This document shows positions 55,401-62,215 of a stretch of DNA of 64,000 bases, in pieces. The DNA comes from Fluctibacter halophilus. Lineage in GTDB: Bacteria > Pseudomonadota > Gammaproteobacteria > Enterobacterales > Alteromonadaceae. A program made the translations under genes and the position numbers. Within the stretch, counting starts at the first letter, position 1; each line of letters opens with the position of its first letter. Below the pieces are notes generated by a model. It searched no databases. It was not told the origin of the DNA and saw nothing but the letters and a program-made list of their open reading frames with translations. The stretch covers positions 372,001 through 436,000 of the forward strand of contig NZ_JAJEWP010000002.1 in assembly GCF_020687825.1 (NCBI RefSeq), in the 5' to 3' direction.

Positions 55401-55536
55401 AAATGGCACGGCGCTGAATGAGGCTCTTCCTAAAATGAGCCCACTGAACCCTCAGTACAAAACTAAGAAGCAGAGTGTTTTCCAGAAAATTGCTCTATTT
55501 GTAGAGAAGTTTAGAGGTGTCGGTGGGAATGTTTGA
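52435..55536 (+). CDS. hsdR: HsdR, type I restriction endonuclease/translocase subunit
   Basis: A 1033-residue subunit. The nuclease residues Asp152, Glu166 and Lys168 (YDVTILV...QIELKKRG) correspond to the triad described for EcoR124I. The motor has Walker A HTTGSGKT (308-315) and DECH at 408-411. It uses ATP to pull in and cut unmethylated DNA. I chose ATG 52435 (AGAGG site, overlapping the prrC stop by 8 bases) over an upstream in-frame start, because its length fits the type IC family. Confidence 0.95.
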   Translation: MPEYTKPIAESNSFIVLDRYNKDWKVAESYQSEDALERELIEDLQNQGYEFLPALNNPDAMLANVRQQLQTLNNVQFAEGEWLRFVETYLDKPSDSILDKTRKIHDDYIHDFVFDDGSIKNIYLVDKKNIARNKVQVIKQFEQTGSHANRYDVTILVNGLPLVQIELKKRGVAIREAFNQVHRYSKESFNSEHSLYKYLQLFVISNGTDSRYFANTTQRNKNSFDFTMNWAKADNTLIKDLKDFTATFFQKNTLLNVLLHYSVFDVSNTLLVMRPYQIAATERILWKVKSSFEAKNWSCPESGGFIWHTTGSGKTLTSFKAARLATELEFIDKVFFVVDRKDLDYQTMKEYQRFSPDSVNGSDSTAGLKRNLDKDDNKIVVTTIQKLNNLMKSEGDLPIYNKQVVFIFDECHRSQFGEAQKNLNKKFKRFYQFGFTGTPIFPQNALGAETTASVFGRELHSYVITDAIRDEKVLKFKVDYNDVRAQFKAIETEQDEKKLSALENKQALLHPERIREISQYVLKNFRQKTHRLQANAKGFNAMFAVSSVEAAKLYYESLNQLQKDSDKPLKIATIFSFAANEEQDAVGDILDESFDVSAMNSSAKEFLNAAIGDYNAFFKTNFSVDSNGFQNYYRDLAKRVKSKEIDLLIVVGMFLTGFDAPTLNTLFVDKNLRYHGLMQAFSRTNRIYDATKTFGNIVTFRDLERATVDAITLFGDKNTKNVVLEKSYKEYMEGFTDVVTGEARRGFMDVVTELEQRFPDPSAIDKESDKKDFAKLFGEYLRVENVLQNYDEFATLKALQSVDMSDEEAVEAFKVEHYLDDEKLAELQTIRLPAERKIQDYRSTYNDVRDWQRRQKSADEKEKSTIDWDDVVFEVDLLKSQEINLDYILELIFEHNKKNKSKAELIEEVRRLIRASLGNRAKESLIVDFINQTNLDDIGDKASIIDAFFTFAQAEQRREAKELIESEGLNEDAAKRYISASLKREYASENGTALNEALPKMSPLNPQYKTKKQSVFQKIALFVEKFRGVGGNV

Positions 55537-55628
55537 TGGCAGGTAAAGATTTTTTTGTCTGCTAATATTACGAAATAAATTCTTGATATTGTATATGCCA
55601 TGACCCAACTATTTCCGTAGTTAGGAAA

Positions 55629-55808
55629 TCAAGGGCGTAAAGCCCTTGATGTAAATTCTATTTCGATATTTTCAAGTGAAGCCAGTGCGTTCACACGTTC
55701 CAGTGTTCTAGGCTCGCTTCGTACCATTGCGTTAAACACTTCCTTATGAAGGCTACGAAGCTCTGTTGTGCTTTTAGCTGCTAGTTCAAATCTTGTAATC
55801 AATCTCAT
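55629..55808 (-). CDS. Small helical protein of unknown function, conserved in mobile elements
   Basis: A 59-residue protein (MRLITRFELAAKSTTELRSLHK start) with a perfect AGGAGGT ribosome site before ATG 55808. Similar short proteins occur in plasmids and genomic islands of gammaproteobacteria by recall. Function unknown. A stem AGGCCGTG-(ACTGC)-CACGGCCT sits in its leader at 55828-55848, and its last codons form the hairpin TCAAGGGC-GTAAA-GCCCTTGA. Confidence 0.65.
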   Translation of the reverse strand: MRLITRFELAAKSTTELRSLHKEVFNAMVRSEPRTLERVNALASLENIEIEFTSRALRP

Positions 55809-55848
55809 TGTTACCTCCTGTTTTTGGAGGCCGTGACTGCCACGGCCT

Positions 55849-56340
55849 TTGTGAGGCCGCGTGTTTGTGCAAAGAGACTGATTAAGCACCTTCGGTCGCA
55901 ATGATATGGAGAAGCTTTACGCTTGCTGATCTATGGGCGCTTTGCGCTAGTGGTAATGCTAAAAGGCAGTGCTGTTTATGGTCTTAGGTCAGGTGGTTAC
56001 TGATTGATAGAAAGACGCTGGCAGTGCAGAAGCACAGCTGCTTTGAATGGCTTAAGAAGTAAGCGCTGAGCTTGGCTTTAAGAAGCTGATGGCGGGAACA
56101 CTGGTCGTGTTCGCTTCTTATGGTTTTATTTCCCCTTTTGGGTAGACGTAAAAATATCACATAACTTGGCTCCATCAAGACATCCCCCAGCCTTCCGCGC
56201 TTACGCTTGTGCAGGCAGGGTGGTTCCCCCTGTCTGGATTCCGCCAAAACATGTGATTTTACGCTCTCTTCGCTCGCTCCTTTTTCTGAGGTTTTCAACC
56301 CCAAAAGGGGATGTGTTTTTAAGATTAAGGAGACAAAGAC
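55849..56340 (+). other. Structured leader region upstream of ardA
   Basis: No gene is supported here. Nested inverted repeats are present: CCCCTTTTGGG (56132-56142) with CCCAAAAGGGG (56300-56310), and inside them GTAAAA..TCACAT (56148-56162, with a 3-base insertion) against ATGTGATTTTAC (56251-56262). A hairpin CAGGCAGGG/CCCTGTCTG lies near 56211-56236. The region may be a promoter active on single-stranded DNA during transfer. The ardA ribosome site AAGGAG ends it. Confidence 0.5.
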
Positions 56341-56853
56341 ATGAGCGAAGAAATCAGAATTTATGTGGCGTGTTTGGCAGCTTACAACAACGGCAAGCTT
56401 CACGGTGTTTGGATTGATGCGACTGACGATATTGACGACATTCAGGATCAAATTAACGAGATGCTGAAATCTAGTCCTGAAGAGGATGCAGAGGAGTGGG
56501 CAATGCATGATTATGAGGGTTATGGTTCTTATAGATTGTCAGAGTATGAAGGTATTCAGAGTGCGCATGAAATCGCGTGTTTCATAGAGGAACACGGAGA
56601 AATAGCCGCCGAGTTGCTAAGTCATTTTTTAACGATTGATGAAGCTAAAAAGGCGATGGAGGAAAATTATGCAGGTTGTCATGAAAGCGTAGCCGACTTT
56701 GCCGAGGAGCTAACAACCGGTACCACCGAGATTCCCGAAAGCTTAGCGTTCTACATCGACTATGAAAAGATGGGGCGTGATCTGGAGCTGGGCGGCGACA
56801 TCATCACCATTGAGACGGGATACCGCGAAGTACACATTTTTTGGAATCACTAA
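56341..56853 (+). CDS. ardA: ArdA antirestriction protein (DNA mimic)
   Basis: A 170-residue very acidic protein starting IRIYVACLAAYNNGKLHGVWIDA, with the ArdA stretches QINEMLKSSPEEDAEEWAMHDYEG and ESVADFAEE. ArdA dimers imitate bent DNA and block type I restriction enzymes. On a mobile element it protects incoming DNA in a new host. Its presence beside this element's own type I locus is notable. Confidence 0.95.
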   Translation: MSEEIRIYVACLAAYNNGKLHGVWIDATDDIDDIQDQINEMLKSSPEEDAEEWAMHDYEGYGSYRLSEYEGIQSAHEIACFIEEHGEIAAELLSHFLTIDEAKKAMEENYAGCHESVADFAEELTTGTTEIPESLAFYIDYEKMGRDLELGGDIITIETGYREVHIFWNH

Positions 56854-56894
56854 CAGGAATAGCCTCTGCCACGGCAGGGGCTTAACTGCCCGAA

Positions 56895-56980
56895 CTTTTG
56901 GGGTTCAGCGGCCTATGGCCATAAACGCTCATGCTTCGCGTATCTTGTCTCCTGATCTCGCCAAGGCTGAGCCCCAAAAG
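56895..56980. repeat. 15-bp inverted repeat downstream of ardA
   Basis: CTTTTGGGGTTCAGC (56895-56909) and GCTGAGCCCCAAAAG (56966-56980) pair at 14 of 15 positions. Between them is the palindrome TATGGCCATA. The CCCCAAAAG core is shared with the inverted repeats upstream of ardA, so similar structures flank this gene on both sides. Confidence 0.6.
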
Positions 56981-57005
56981 CCCTTGTCATTCGTGATGAC
57001 AAGGG
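56981..57005 (+). promoter_or_regulatory. Hairpin that overlaps the ribosome site of the oxygenase gene
   Basis: CCCTTGTCAT-TCGTG-ATGACAAGGG is a perfect 10-bp stem. Its right arm contains the AAGGGGG ribosome site that precedes ATG 57014. Folding would hide the site, suggesting translational control of the operon. Confidence 0.6.
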
Positions 57006-57013
57006 GGAATTGA

Positions 57014-57748
57014 ATGTTAGTATTGATATACGTTTTATTTACAAGTACAAAAAACGATCGGACTGATGGTTTTATGAAGTCACGACTTCAGGTGGACGCT
57101 ATGAACATGGATGAGCTCAATAGATATGGGTGGTGGAGAACTCAAGTAGGAGATTTAGATCGCCTTCAAGACGTAATGGTTGGAATTGGTGAGCGTTTGG
57201 GTAAACCCACTGCAAGTAGGAAATCTAAAGGAGTTGTACAGCAGTTGGTTCCTGTGACCAAAAAAGAAGCTTTCCCCAATTCACTAAGTAGCAAGTTTGA
57301 AACCGGTCGTTTTCCGCTGCACGTTGATACGGCATATTGGGCAACACCGTGTCGTTATTTAATATTGGGTTGTGTAGATGCGGGAGAAAGTCAAAGGCCG
57401 ACTAAATTGCTGGATTTTTATTCCCTTAATTTGTCAGACGTAGAGAAGGATCTTTTGTTCAATTCTCCATTTTTAATTCAAAATGGGAGGCGCTCCTTCT
57501 ATGGGAGCGTTCTATCGCGTGACCGGTCATTTGTTCGGTATGACCCAGGATGCATGGTTCCCGCAAATATGAATTCCCAAAAAATTGATCATATATTGTC
57601 TTCTGAAAGGTTAGAAAACGTTTCGCATGAATTGTTTTGGGAGAAAGGAATGGTATTGGTTATTGACAACTGGCGTGTTCTGCATGGCAGAGGGGTTCAG
57701 CAAAAAGATGGTAGAGATAGAGAATTATATAGGGTGTTAGTTGCATGA
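57014..57748 (+). CDS. TauD-like Fe(II)/2-oxoglutarate oxygenase
   Basis: A 244-residue oxygenase. The iron triad appears as His103-x-Asp105 (PLHVDTAYW) and His224 (NWRVLHGRG), with Arg236 or Arg240 for 2-oxoglutarate, the spacing of the TauD/clavaminate family. It is shorter than TauD. The N terminus is hydrophobic (MLVLIYVLF), and a later Met (21) could be the true start. It overlaps the following HEPN-motif gene by four bases, so the two act together. Substrate unknown. Confidence 0.8.
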   Translation: MLVLIYVLFTSTKNDRTDGFMKSRLQVDAMNMDELNRYGWWRTQVGDLDRLQDVMVGIGERLGKPTASRKSKGVVQQLVPVTKKEAFPNSLSSKFETGRFPLHVDTAYWATPCRYLILGCVDAGESQRPTKLLDFYSLNLSDVEKDLLFNSPFLIQNGRRSFYGSVLSRDRSFVRYDPGCMVPANMNSQKIDHILSSERLENVSHELFWEKGMVLVIDNWRVLHGRGVQQKDGRDRELYRVLVA

Positions 57749-58692
57749 CAAAGTTACCAAATCCAGCGCTACAAACCGAGGCGCTATATTCAAAGTCGCA
57801 AGTCTATATATCTAAAGGACTTCGAGCAAAATTAGCAAATGATCTTGAAGAGTATCAGCTTTGGGCATCACTAGCGCTAGAGTTATTGGCTAAGTCCTCT
57901 TTAAGTCGAGTCCATCCTGCGCTAGTCGCTGACCCTACTCATTATCAGTCGCTTTTTGCTGCTTGTGGTATTTCTGTTTCTCCCGAAATAAAGACAATAA
58001 CAGCTAAGACCTTATTTTTGAGGCTGAGTCACATTTCAAAATCGTTTGATCTCCGAGTAAGAGAGTTTTGCGAGCAGTTGGCGCTGAGAAGAAATTCAGA
58101 AATTCACTCAGGAGAATCACCGTTTTCCGGAATGAAAGCTGAAGCTTGGGAAATGAAATATTGGCATGCGATTGAAGTTATTTTAGAGATGCAAAAAAGG
58201 GAGCTCGATGAGTGGCTTGGTGCGGAGGACTCTAAGGCTCCAAAAGAGATTCTTCAGAATGCGGAACGTGCGGTTCAGATGGCGGTACAAACGAGAATTG
58301 ACCATAAAAGAGAGGATTTTGAAAAATTACATAAAAATAAGGTGAAAAGAGAGGAGTTAATCGAGCAATCAAAAAGCATTAGATATTGGGATCACTGGAA
58401 AAAATTTGAATATTCAGTAGATGGTTATGAGTCGAGCAAATGTCCATCGTGTTCTGCTTTTGGAATTTTGGGTGGAGTACTTTGGCATGAAGAAGTATCC
58501 GATGAATATGATGAGGATGATCCTTTTACTGAATATGTTGAGAAAACTTTTTCTACGGAAGAGTTTTTGTGCCCTACCTGTGGGCTTCATTTGGCTGGGA
58601 CTAGAGAACTGTATGTAACTGATCTTCCGGAAGAGTTTTGTCAGACCGAAGAGCGAGAGCGGGAATTTGAGCCTGAGTATGGGAATGATTAG
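57745..58692 (+). CDS. HEPN-motif protein with C-terminal zinc ribbon
   Basis: A 315-residue protein. The helical N-terminal part (EEYQLWASLALELLAKSSLSRVHPALVADP in substance, 36-65) and the motif RRNSEIHSG (Arg116-x4-His121) fit a HEPN domain, whose R-x4-6-H pair is the RNase site in many toxins. A charged coiled coil follows (about 170-215), then a zinc ribbon from CPSC (233-236) and CPTC (276-279) around an acidic loop. No named family is recognised. It is translationally coupled to the oxygenase gene and lies in a defence island. Confidence 0.65.
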   Translation: MTKLPNPALQTEALYSKSQVYISKGLRAKLANDLEEYQLWASLALELLAKSSLSRVHPALVADPTHYQSLFAACGISVSPEIKTITAKTLFLRLSHISKSFDLRVREFCEQLALRRNSEIHSGESPFSGMKAEAWEMKYWHAIEVILEMQKRELDEWLGAEDSKAPKEILQNAERAVQMAVQTRIDHKREDFEKLHKNKVKREELIEQSKSIRYWDHWKKFEYSVDGYESSKCPSCSAFGILGGVLWHEEVSDEYDEDDPFTEYVEKTFSTEEFLCPTCGLHLAGTRELYVTDLPEEFCQTEEREREFEPEYGND

Positions 58693-58735
58693 ACGTTTTA
58701 AGGGACCTCTGAGGGTTTAGATATATTGTTATTTA

Positions 58736-58750
58736 GGTACTTAAAGTACC
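58736..58750. promoter_or_regulatory. AbiEi operator candidate 1
   Basis: GGTACTTAAAGTACC is a perfect palindrome (7-bp arms) in the abiE promoter region. A second GGTACT-N3-AGTACC lies 72 bp downstream. AbiEi antitoxins are known to bind paired inverted repeats in their own promoters. Confidence 0.7.
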
Positions 58751-58807
58751 CAAAAAAGAAAAAATATAAACTTCTTAATTGATCTGGTTTAAAAAGTGAG
58801 TTAGATT

Positions 58808-58822
58808 GGTACTATGAGTACC
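58808..58822. promoter_or_regulatory. AbiEi operator candidate 2, over the start codon
   Basis: GGTACT-ATG-AGTACC places the abiEi start codon as the 3-base centre of the palindrome, so binding would block both transcription and the start region. Confidence 0.7.
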
Positions 58823-59587
58823 GAAAACGAGTCAAAATTAAACCATTTGCTCAGCACTCAGCCTTTGGGCGTCGTGCTTTCTTCGGCATGGCTTGCTGAT
58901 CAGGGTTACAGCCTTGATTTGCAGAAACGCTATAAGCGTAGCCAGTGGTTTGATTCTATCGGTACAGGAGCCCTGATACGCCATAGCGATCAGGTGGACT
59001 ATCTGGGCGGCATCTATGCCTTGCAAAGCCAGTTAGGTCTATCTGTGCATCCAGCCGCTAAAACCGCGCTATCCATGCAAGGCAAAGCGCATTATTTGGA
59101 GCTGTCTACCAAGGCAGTACAGCTCTTTGGTGGCAAGGATGACAGTTTGCCACTGTGGTTTAAAAAGCGGGATTGGGGTGTCAGCGTGGATTGTAAACTG
59201 ACATCGTTTCTACCGCCGGAACTTGGCTTGGTAGAAATAGAGCATAAGGGCTTTAAGGTAAAAGTATCCAGCCCCGCACGAGCGGTGATGGAATGCCTTT
59301 ATCTAGCTCCTAAGTCTCAACCACTTTTGGAAGTGTTTGAGCTAATGGAAGGACTAAATAATTTAAGGCCAGCCAGCGTTCAGAAATTGCTGGAAGGCTG
59401 TACTTCCGTGAAGGTAAAACGCCTGTTTGTGTACTTGGCGGATAAGGCAGGCCATGACTGGCTTAGCTATATCAGCCTCGATAAGGTTGATCTGGGTTCA
59501 GGCAAGCGTGCCATCGTGAATGACGGTGTTTATGTTTCGAAGTACCAGATAACCGTGCCCAAGGAGCTGGAGGCTGTTCATGAATGA
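58814..59587 (+). CDS. abiEi: AbiEi antitoxin of a type IV toxin-antitoxin system
   Basis: A 257-residue protein with a winged-helix N-terminal region (GVVLSSAWLADQGYSLDLQKRYKRSQWFDSIGTGALIR) and the AbiEi C-terminal domain containing SPARAVMECLYLAPKSQ. It represses the operon through the two GGTACT-type palindromes and counters AbiEii without forming a stable complex in the known systems. It overlaps abiEii by 8 bases. Confidence 0.9.
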   Translation: MSTENESKLNHLLSTQPLGVVLSSAWLADQGYSLDLQKRYKRSQWFDSIGTGALIRHSDQVDYLGGIYALQSQLGLSVHPAAKTALSMQGKAHYLELSTKAVQLFGGKDDSLPLWFKKRDWGVSVDCKLTSFLPPELGLVEIEHKGFKVKVSSPARAVMECLYLAPKSQPLLEVFELMEGLNNLRPASVQKLLEGCTSVKVKRLFVYLADKAGHDWLSYISLDKVDLGSGKRAIVNDGVYVSKYQITVPKELEAVHE

Positions 59588-60494
59588 AGCCTATAAAAAG
59601 CAGGTCAGGCTTCTTTTGGATGTGCTGCCTGAAGTCGCCAAAGAAGAATGCTTTGCCATGCATGGCGGTACGGCGATCAATCTCTTTGTACGGGATATGC
59701 CAAGGCTGTCAGTGGATATCGACTTAACCTATGTCGAGATTGCCGAGCGGAATGAAACGCTTGAAGGCATTAATTCAGCCTTGTTAAGGATTAAAGAACG
59801 TATCGAAGCACTGCGTCCATCGATACGGGTTCAACACAAAGATAAGGTTTGTAAGCTGCAACTTGATGAGCATGGCGTGCTGATCAAGATAGAAGTGAAT
59901 ATGGTCGGGCGGGGTTTGCTAGGCGAGCCCAACAAAGCGCCCCTTTGTGAAGCTGCTCAAGAGCAGTTCGATGCCTTTTGCGCTATGCCGCTGGTGCCGT
60001 TGGCACAGTTATATGGCGGCAAATTATGTGCAGCCTTAGATAGGCAGCACCCAAGAGATTTATTTGATGTAAAGCTCTTGTTTGAAAATGAAGGGCTGGA
60101 AAACGAAGGCTTTACGGACGAGATCAAGCAAGGATTTATTCTAGGGCTGGTGAGTAGTAATCGCCCGACCCATGAAATGCTTGATCCACATTTACTGGAT
60201 CAGCGCACGGCTTTTGAAAATCAGTTCGAAGGCATGACGACGATTGAGTTTAGTTACGATGATTATGAGGCAACAAGGCTTCAACTTATCGAAACAGTAA
60301 AAGCCAGTTTGAGCGGTGACGATAAAGCCTTTTTATTGAGCTTGAATGGTCTAGTGCCAGACTGGTCGATTTACGATTATCAGAGTTTTCCATCGGTGAA
60401 ATGGAAGCTTCTGAACTTGGAGAAATTCAAGAAAGATAATCCAGAGGCTTATCAGCAACAACTGAGTGAGCTGGAAAGTGTTCTGGAGCAGTAA
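59580..60494 (+). CDS. abiEii: AbiEii nucleotidyltransferase toxin
   Basis: A 304-residue toxin. The nucleotidyltransferase motif is HGGTAINLF (28-36) with LSVDIDL (43-49: Asp46 and Asp48), then Lys148 in QLYGGKLCAALD and the PRDLFDVKLL motif (158-167). AbiEii-type proteins transfer nucleotides onto tRNA or use GTP and stop growth during phage infection. All key residues appear intact. It is the last element gene before the right end. Confidence 0.92.
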   Translation: MNEAYKKQVRLLLDVLPEVAKEECFAMHGGTAINLFVRDMPRLSVDIDLTYVEIAERNETLEGINSALLRIKERIEALRPSIRVQHKDKVCKLQLDEHGVLIKIEVNMVGRGLLGEPNKAPLCEAAQEQFDAFCAMPLVPLAQLYGGKLCAALDRQHPRDLFDVKLLFENEGLENEGFTDEIKQGFILGLVSSNRPTHEMLDPHLLDQRTAFENQFEGMTTIEFSYDDYEATRLQLIETVKASLSGDDKAFLLSLNGLVPDWSIYDYQSFPSVKWKLLNLEKFKKDNPEAYQQQLSELESVLEQ

Positions 60495-60537
60495 TTTATA
60501 GCGCAGTTGTTTATTGATAAAATAACGCGTTTTTCGC

Positions 60538-60582
60538 CCCCAATTGGGGAAATTTACGAATGGGTACAAAATTAGGTACAAA
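60538..60582. promoter_or_regulatory. Right-end integrase arm sites and palindrome
   Basis: GGTACAAA occurs at 60563-60570 and 60575-60582, with the same 12-bp phase and orientation as the left pair. CCCCAATTGGGG (60538-60549) is a perfect 12-bp palindrome beside them. They lie between abiEii and prfC, just inside attR. Confidence 0.65.
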
Positions 60583-60598
60583 GTAGGAATTATTCGGT

Positions 60599-62185
60599 AT
60601 GGCTGATAGCAATTTTGTCAATGAAATCAATAAGCGACGCACGTTTGCTATCATCTCGCACCCGGATGCCGGTAAAACCACCATCACCGAGAAAGTGTTG
60701 TTGTTCGGAAACGCCCTGCAGGTCGCCGGTACGGTGAAAGGCAAGAAGTCCGGTCAACATGCCAAATCCGACTGGATGGAAATGGAAAAAGAGCGGGGCA
60801 TCTCTGTGACCACATCGGTCATGCAGTTCCCCTATCAGGATCATCTGGTCAATCTGCTCGACACCCCGGGACACGAAGACTTTTCTGAAGATACCTACCG
60901 TACTCTGACGGCAGTTGATTCCTGCCTGATGGTGATTGACTCGGCCAAAGGTGTCGAGGCGCGTACCATCAAACTGATGGAAGTTACCCGTCTGCGAGAC
61001 ACCCCAATTATCACCTTCATGAACAAGCTTGACCGGGATATCCGCGATCCCATCGAGTTGCTGGATGAAGTGGAAGAGGTGCTCAATATTAAATGCGCAC
61101 CGATCACCTGGCCGATTGGCATGGGTAAAGAATTCAAAGGGGTTTATCACTTGCTGCGTGATGAAACCATCCTGTACGCCACCGGCCAGGGACATACCAT
61201 CCAGGACAGCCGGATTATCAAAGGCCTGGACAATCCCGAGTTGGATGACGCAATTGGCAGCTATGCCGATGAATTGCGCGATATGCTGGAGCTGGTGCAG
61301 GGCGCTTCCCACGAATTCGATCAGGACGCCTTCCTGGCCGGTGAACTGACGCCGGTCTTTTTCGGCACCGCATTGGGTAACTTTGGCGTGGACCATATGC
61401 TCGATGGGCTGGTGAAATGGGCGCCCAAGCCGCAGGGACGGGAAAGTGATGCCCGTTTTGTCGGCGCTGATGAAACCAAGTTCAGCGGCTTTGTGTTTAA
61501 GATCCAGGCCAATATGGATCCCAAGCACCGTGACCGTATCGCGTTTTGCCGCATTGTGTCGGGCAAATACGAGAAGGGTATGAAAATGCGCCATACCCGA
61601 ATTGGTAAAGACGTGCGGATATCCGATGCGCTGACATTTCTGGCCGGTGACCGGGCACTGCTTGAAGAAGCTTACGCCGGCGACATCATCGGCTTACACA
61701 ATCACGGCTCTATTCAGATCGGTGACACCTTCAGCGCTGGCGAGGATTTCCGTTTCACCGGTATTCCGAATTTTGCCCCGGAGCTGTTTAAACGTATCCG
61801 TCTGAAAGATCCGCTCAAAATGAAACAACTGCAGAAAGGCCTGATCCAGCTGTCTGAAGAAGGCGCGGTGCAGGTTTTCCGTCCGTTGATCAACAATGAT
61901 CTGATTGTCGGTGCGGTCGGTGTCCTGCAGTTTGACGTGGTGGTTGCGCGCCTCAAAGCGGAATACAACGTTGACGCCATTTACGAGCATGTCAATGTTG
62001 CGACGGCGCGCTGGGTGTCTTGTGACGATGCGCGCAAACTGGACGAGTTTCGCCGCAAAGCCGAAGTCAACCTGGCGCTGGATGGCGGCGACAACCTGAC
62101 CTACATTGCACCGACCATGGTAAACCTGCAATTGTCGCAGGAACGTTATCCGGATATCGTGTTCCACACGACCCGTGAACACTGA
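60599..62185 (+). CDS. prfC: Peptide chain release factor 3, with element-supplied N terminus
   Basis: A 528-residue GTPase that recycles release factors 1 and 2 from the ribosome. The P-loop reads SHPDAGKTT (residues 18-26), DTPGHED is the G3 motif and NKLD the G4 motif. Its first codons ([23 protein letters not shown]) come from the mobile element, while the old host start (MGLQQEVDKRR) is at 35394. It is complete and should work. Its promoter is now inside the element's right end. Confidence 0.96.
   Translation: MADSNFVNEINKRRTFAIISHPDAGKTTITEKVLLFGNALQVAGTVKGKKSGQHAKSDWMEMEKERGISVTTSVMQFPYQDHLVNLLDTPGHEDFSEDTYRTLTAVDSCLMVIDSAKGVEARTIKLMEVTRLRDTPIITFMNKLDRDIRDPIELLDEVEEVLNIKCAPITWPIGMGKEFKGVYHLLRDETILYATGQGHTIQDSRIIKGLDNPELDDAIGSYADELRDMLELVQGASHEFDQDAFLAGELTPVFFGTALGNFGVDHMLDGLVKWAPKPQGRESDARFVGADETKFSGFVFKIQANMDPKHRDRIAFCRIVSGKYEKGMKMRHTRIGKDVRISDALTFLAGDRALLEEAYAGDIIGLHNHGSIQIGDTFSAGEDFRFTGIPNFAPELFKRIRLKDPLKMKQLQKGLIQLSEEGAVQVFRPLINNDLIVGAVGVLQFDVVVARLKAEYNVDAIYEHVNVATARWVSCDDARKLDEFRRKAEVNLALDGGDNLTYIAPTMVNLQLSQERYPDIVFHTTREH
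60635..60667 (+). other. Right attachment region (attR) in prfC
   Basis: This stretch is the partner of 35421-35453 (26 of 33 identical). It codes for the conserved [11 protein letters not shown] of release factor 3, so recombination keeps the protein frame. Confidence 0.7.
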
Positions 62186-62215
62186 TCAACTTATTGACTG
62201 AAAGACACGAAAACA

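Larger units (their letters stand above)
35421..60667. mobile_element. Integrative mobilizable element in prfC with SXT-type integrase
   Basis: The ends are the cut prfC start (left) and the intact prfC (right), 25 kb apart. The element codes for an SXT-like integrase, excisionase-like regulators, a coupling-protein operon, MobC and a relaxase, but no mating-pair (type IV secretion) genes, so it must use another element's transfer machinery. Cargo includes a type IC restriction-modification locus with PrrC, ArdA, an AbiE system, a second recombinase and several unknown genes. Genes at 41.6-44.3, 50.0-52.4 and 57.0-58.7 kb look more AT-rich than the chromosome, suggesting mixed origins. Confidence 0.88.

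Noticed and set aside
55984-56508. 174-residue minus-strand frame overlapping ardA
   Set aside because: It covers the ardA coding region and its structured leader in antisense; ardA is certain, this frame has no support.
58736-60582. Reading the GGTACT palindromes of abiE and the GGTACAAA sites of the ends as one repeat family
   Set aside because: They share only GGTAC; the former are palindromes at one promoter, the latter directional 12-bp-phased pairs near the ends.
35421-60667. Complete SXT/R391 conjugative element
   Set aside because: Only the integrase and target site match; no mating-pair formation genes and no SetCD-type regulators were found.
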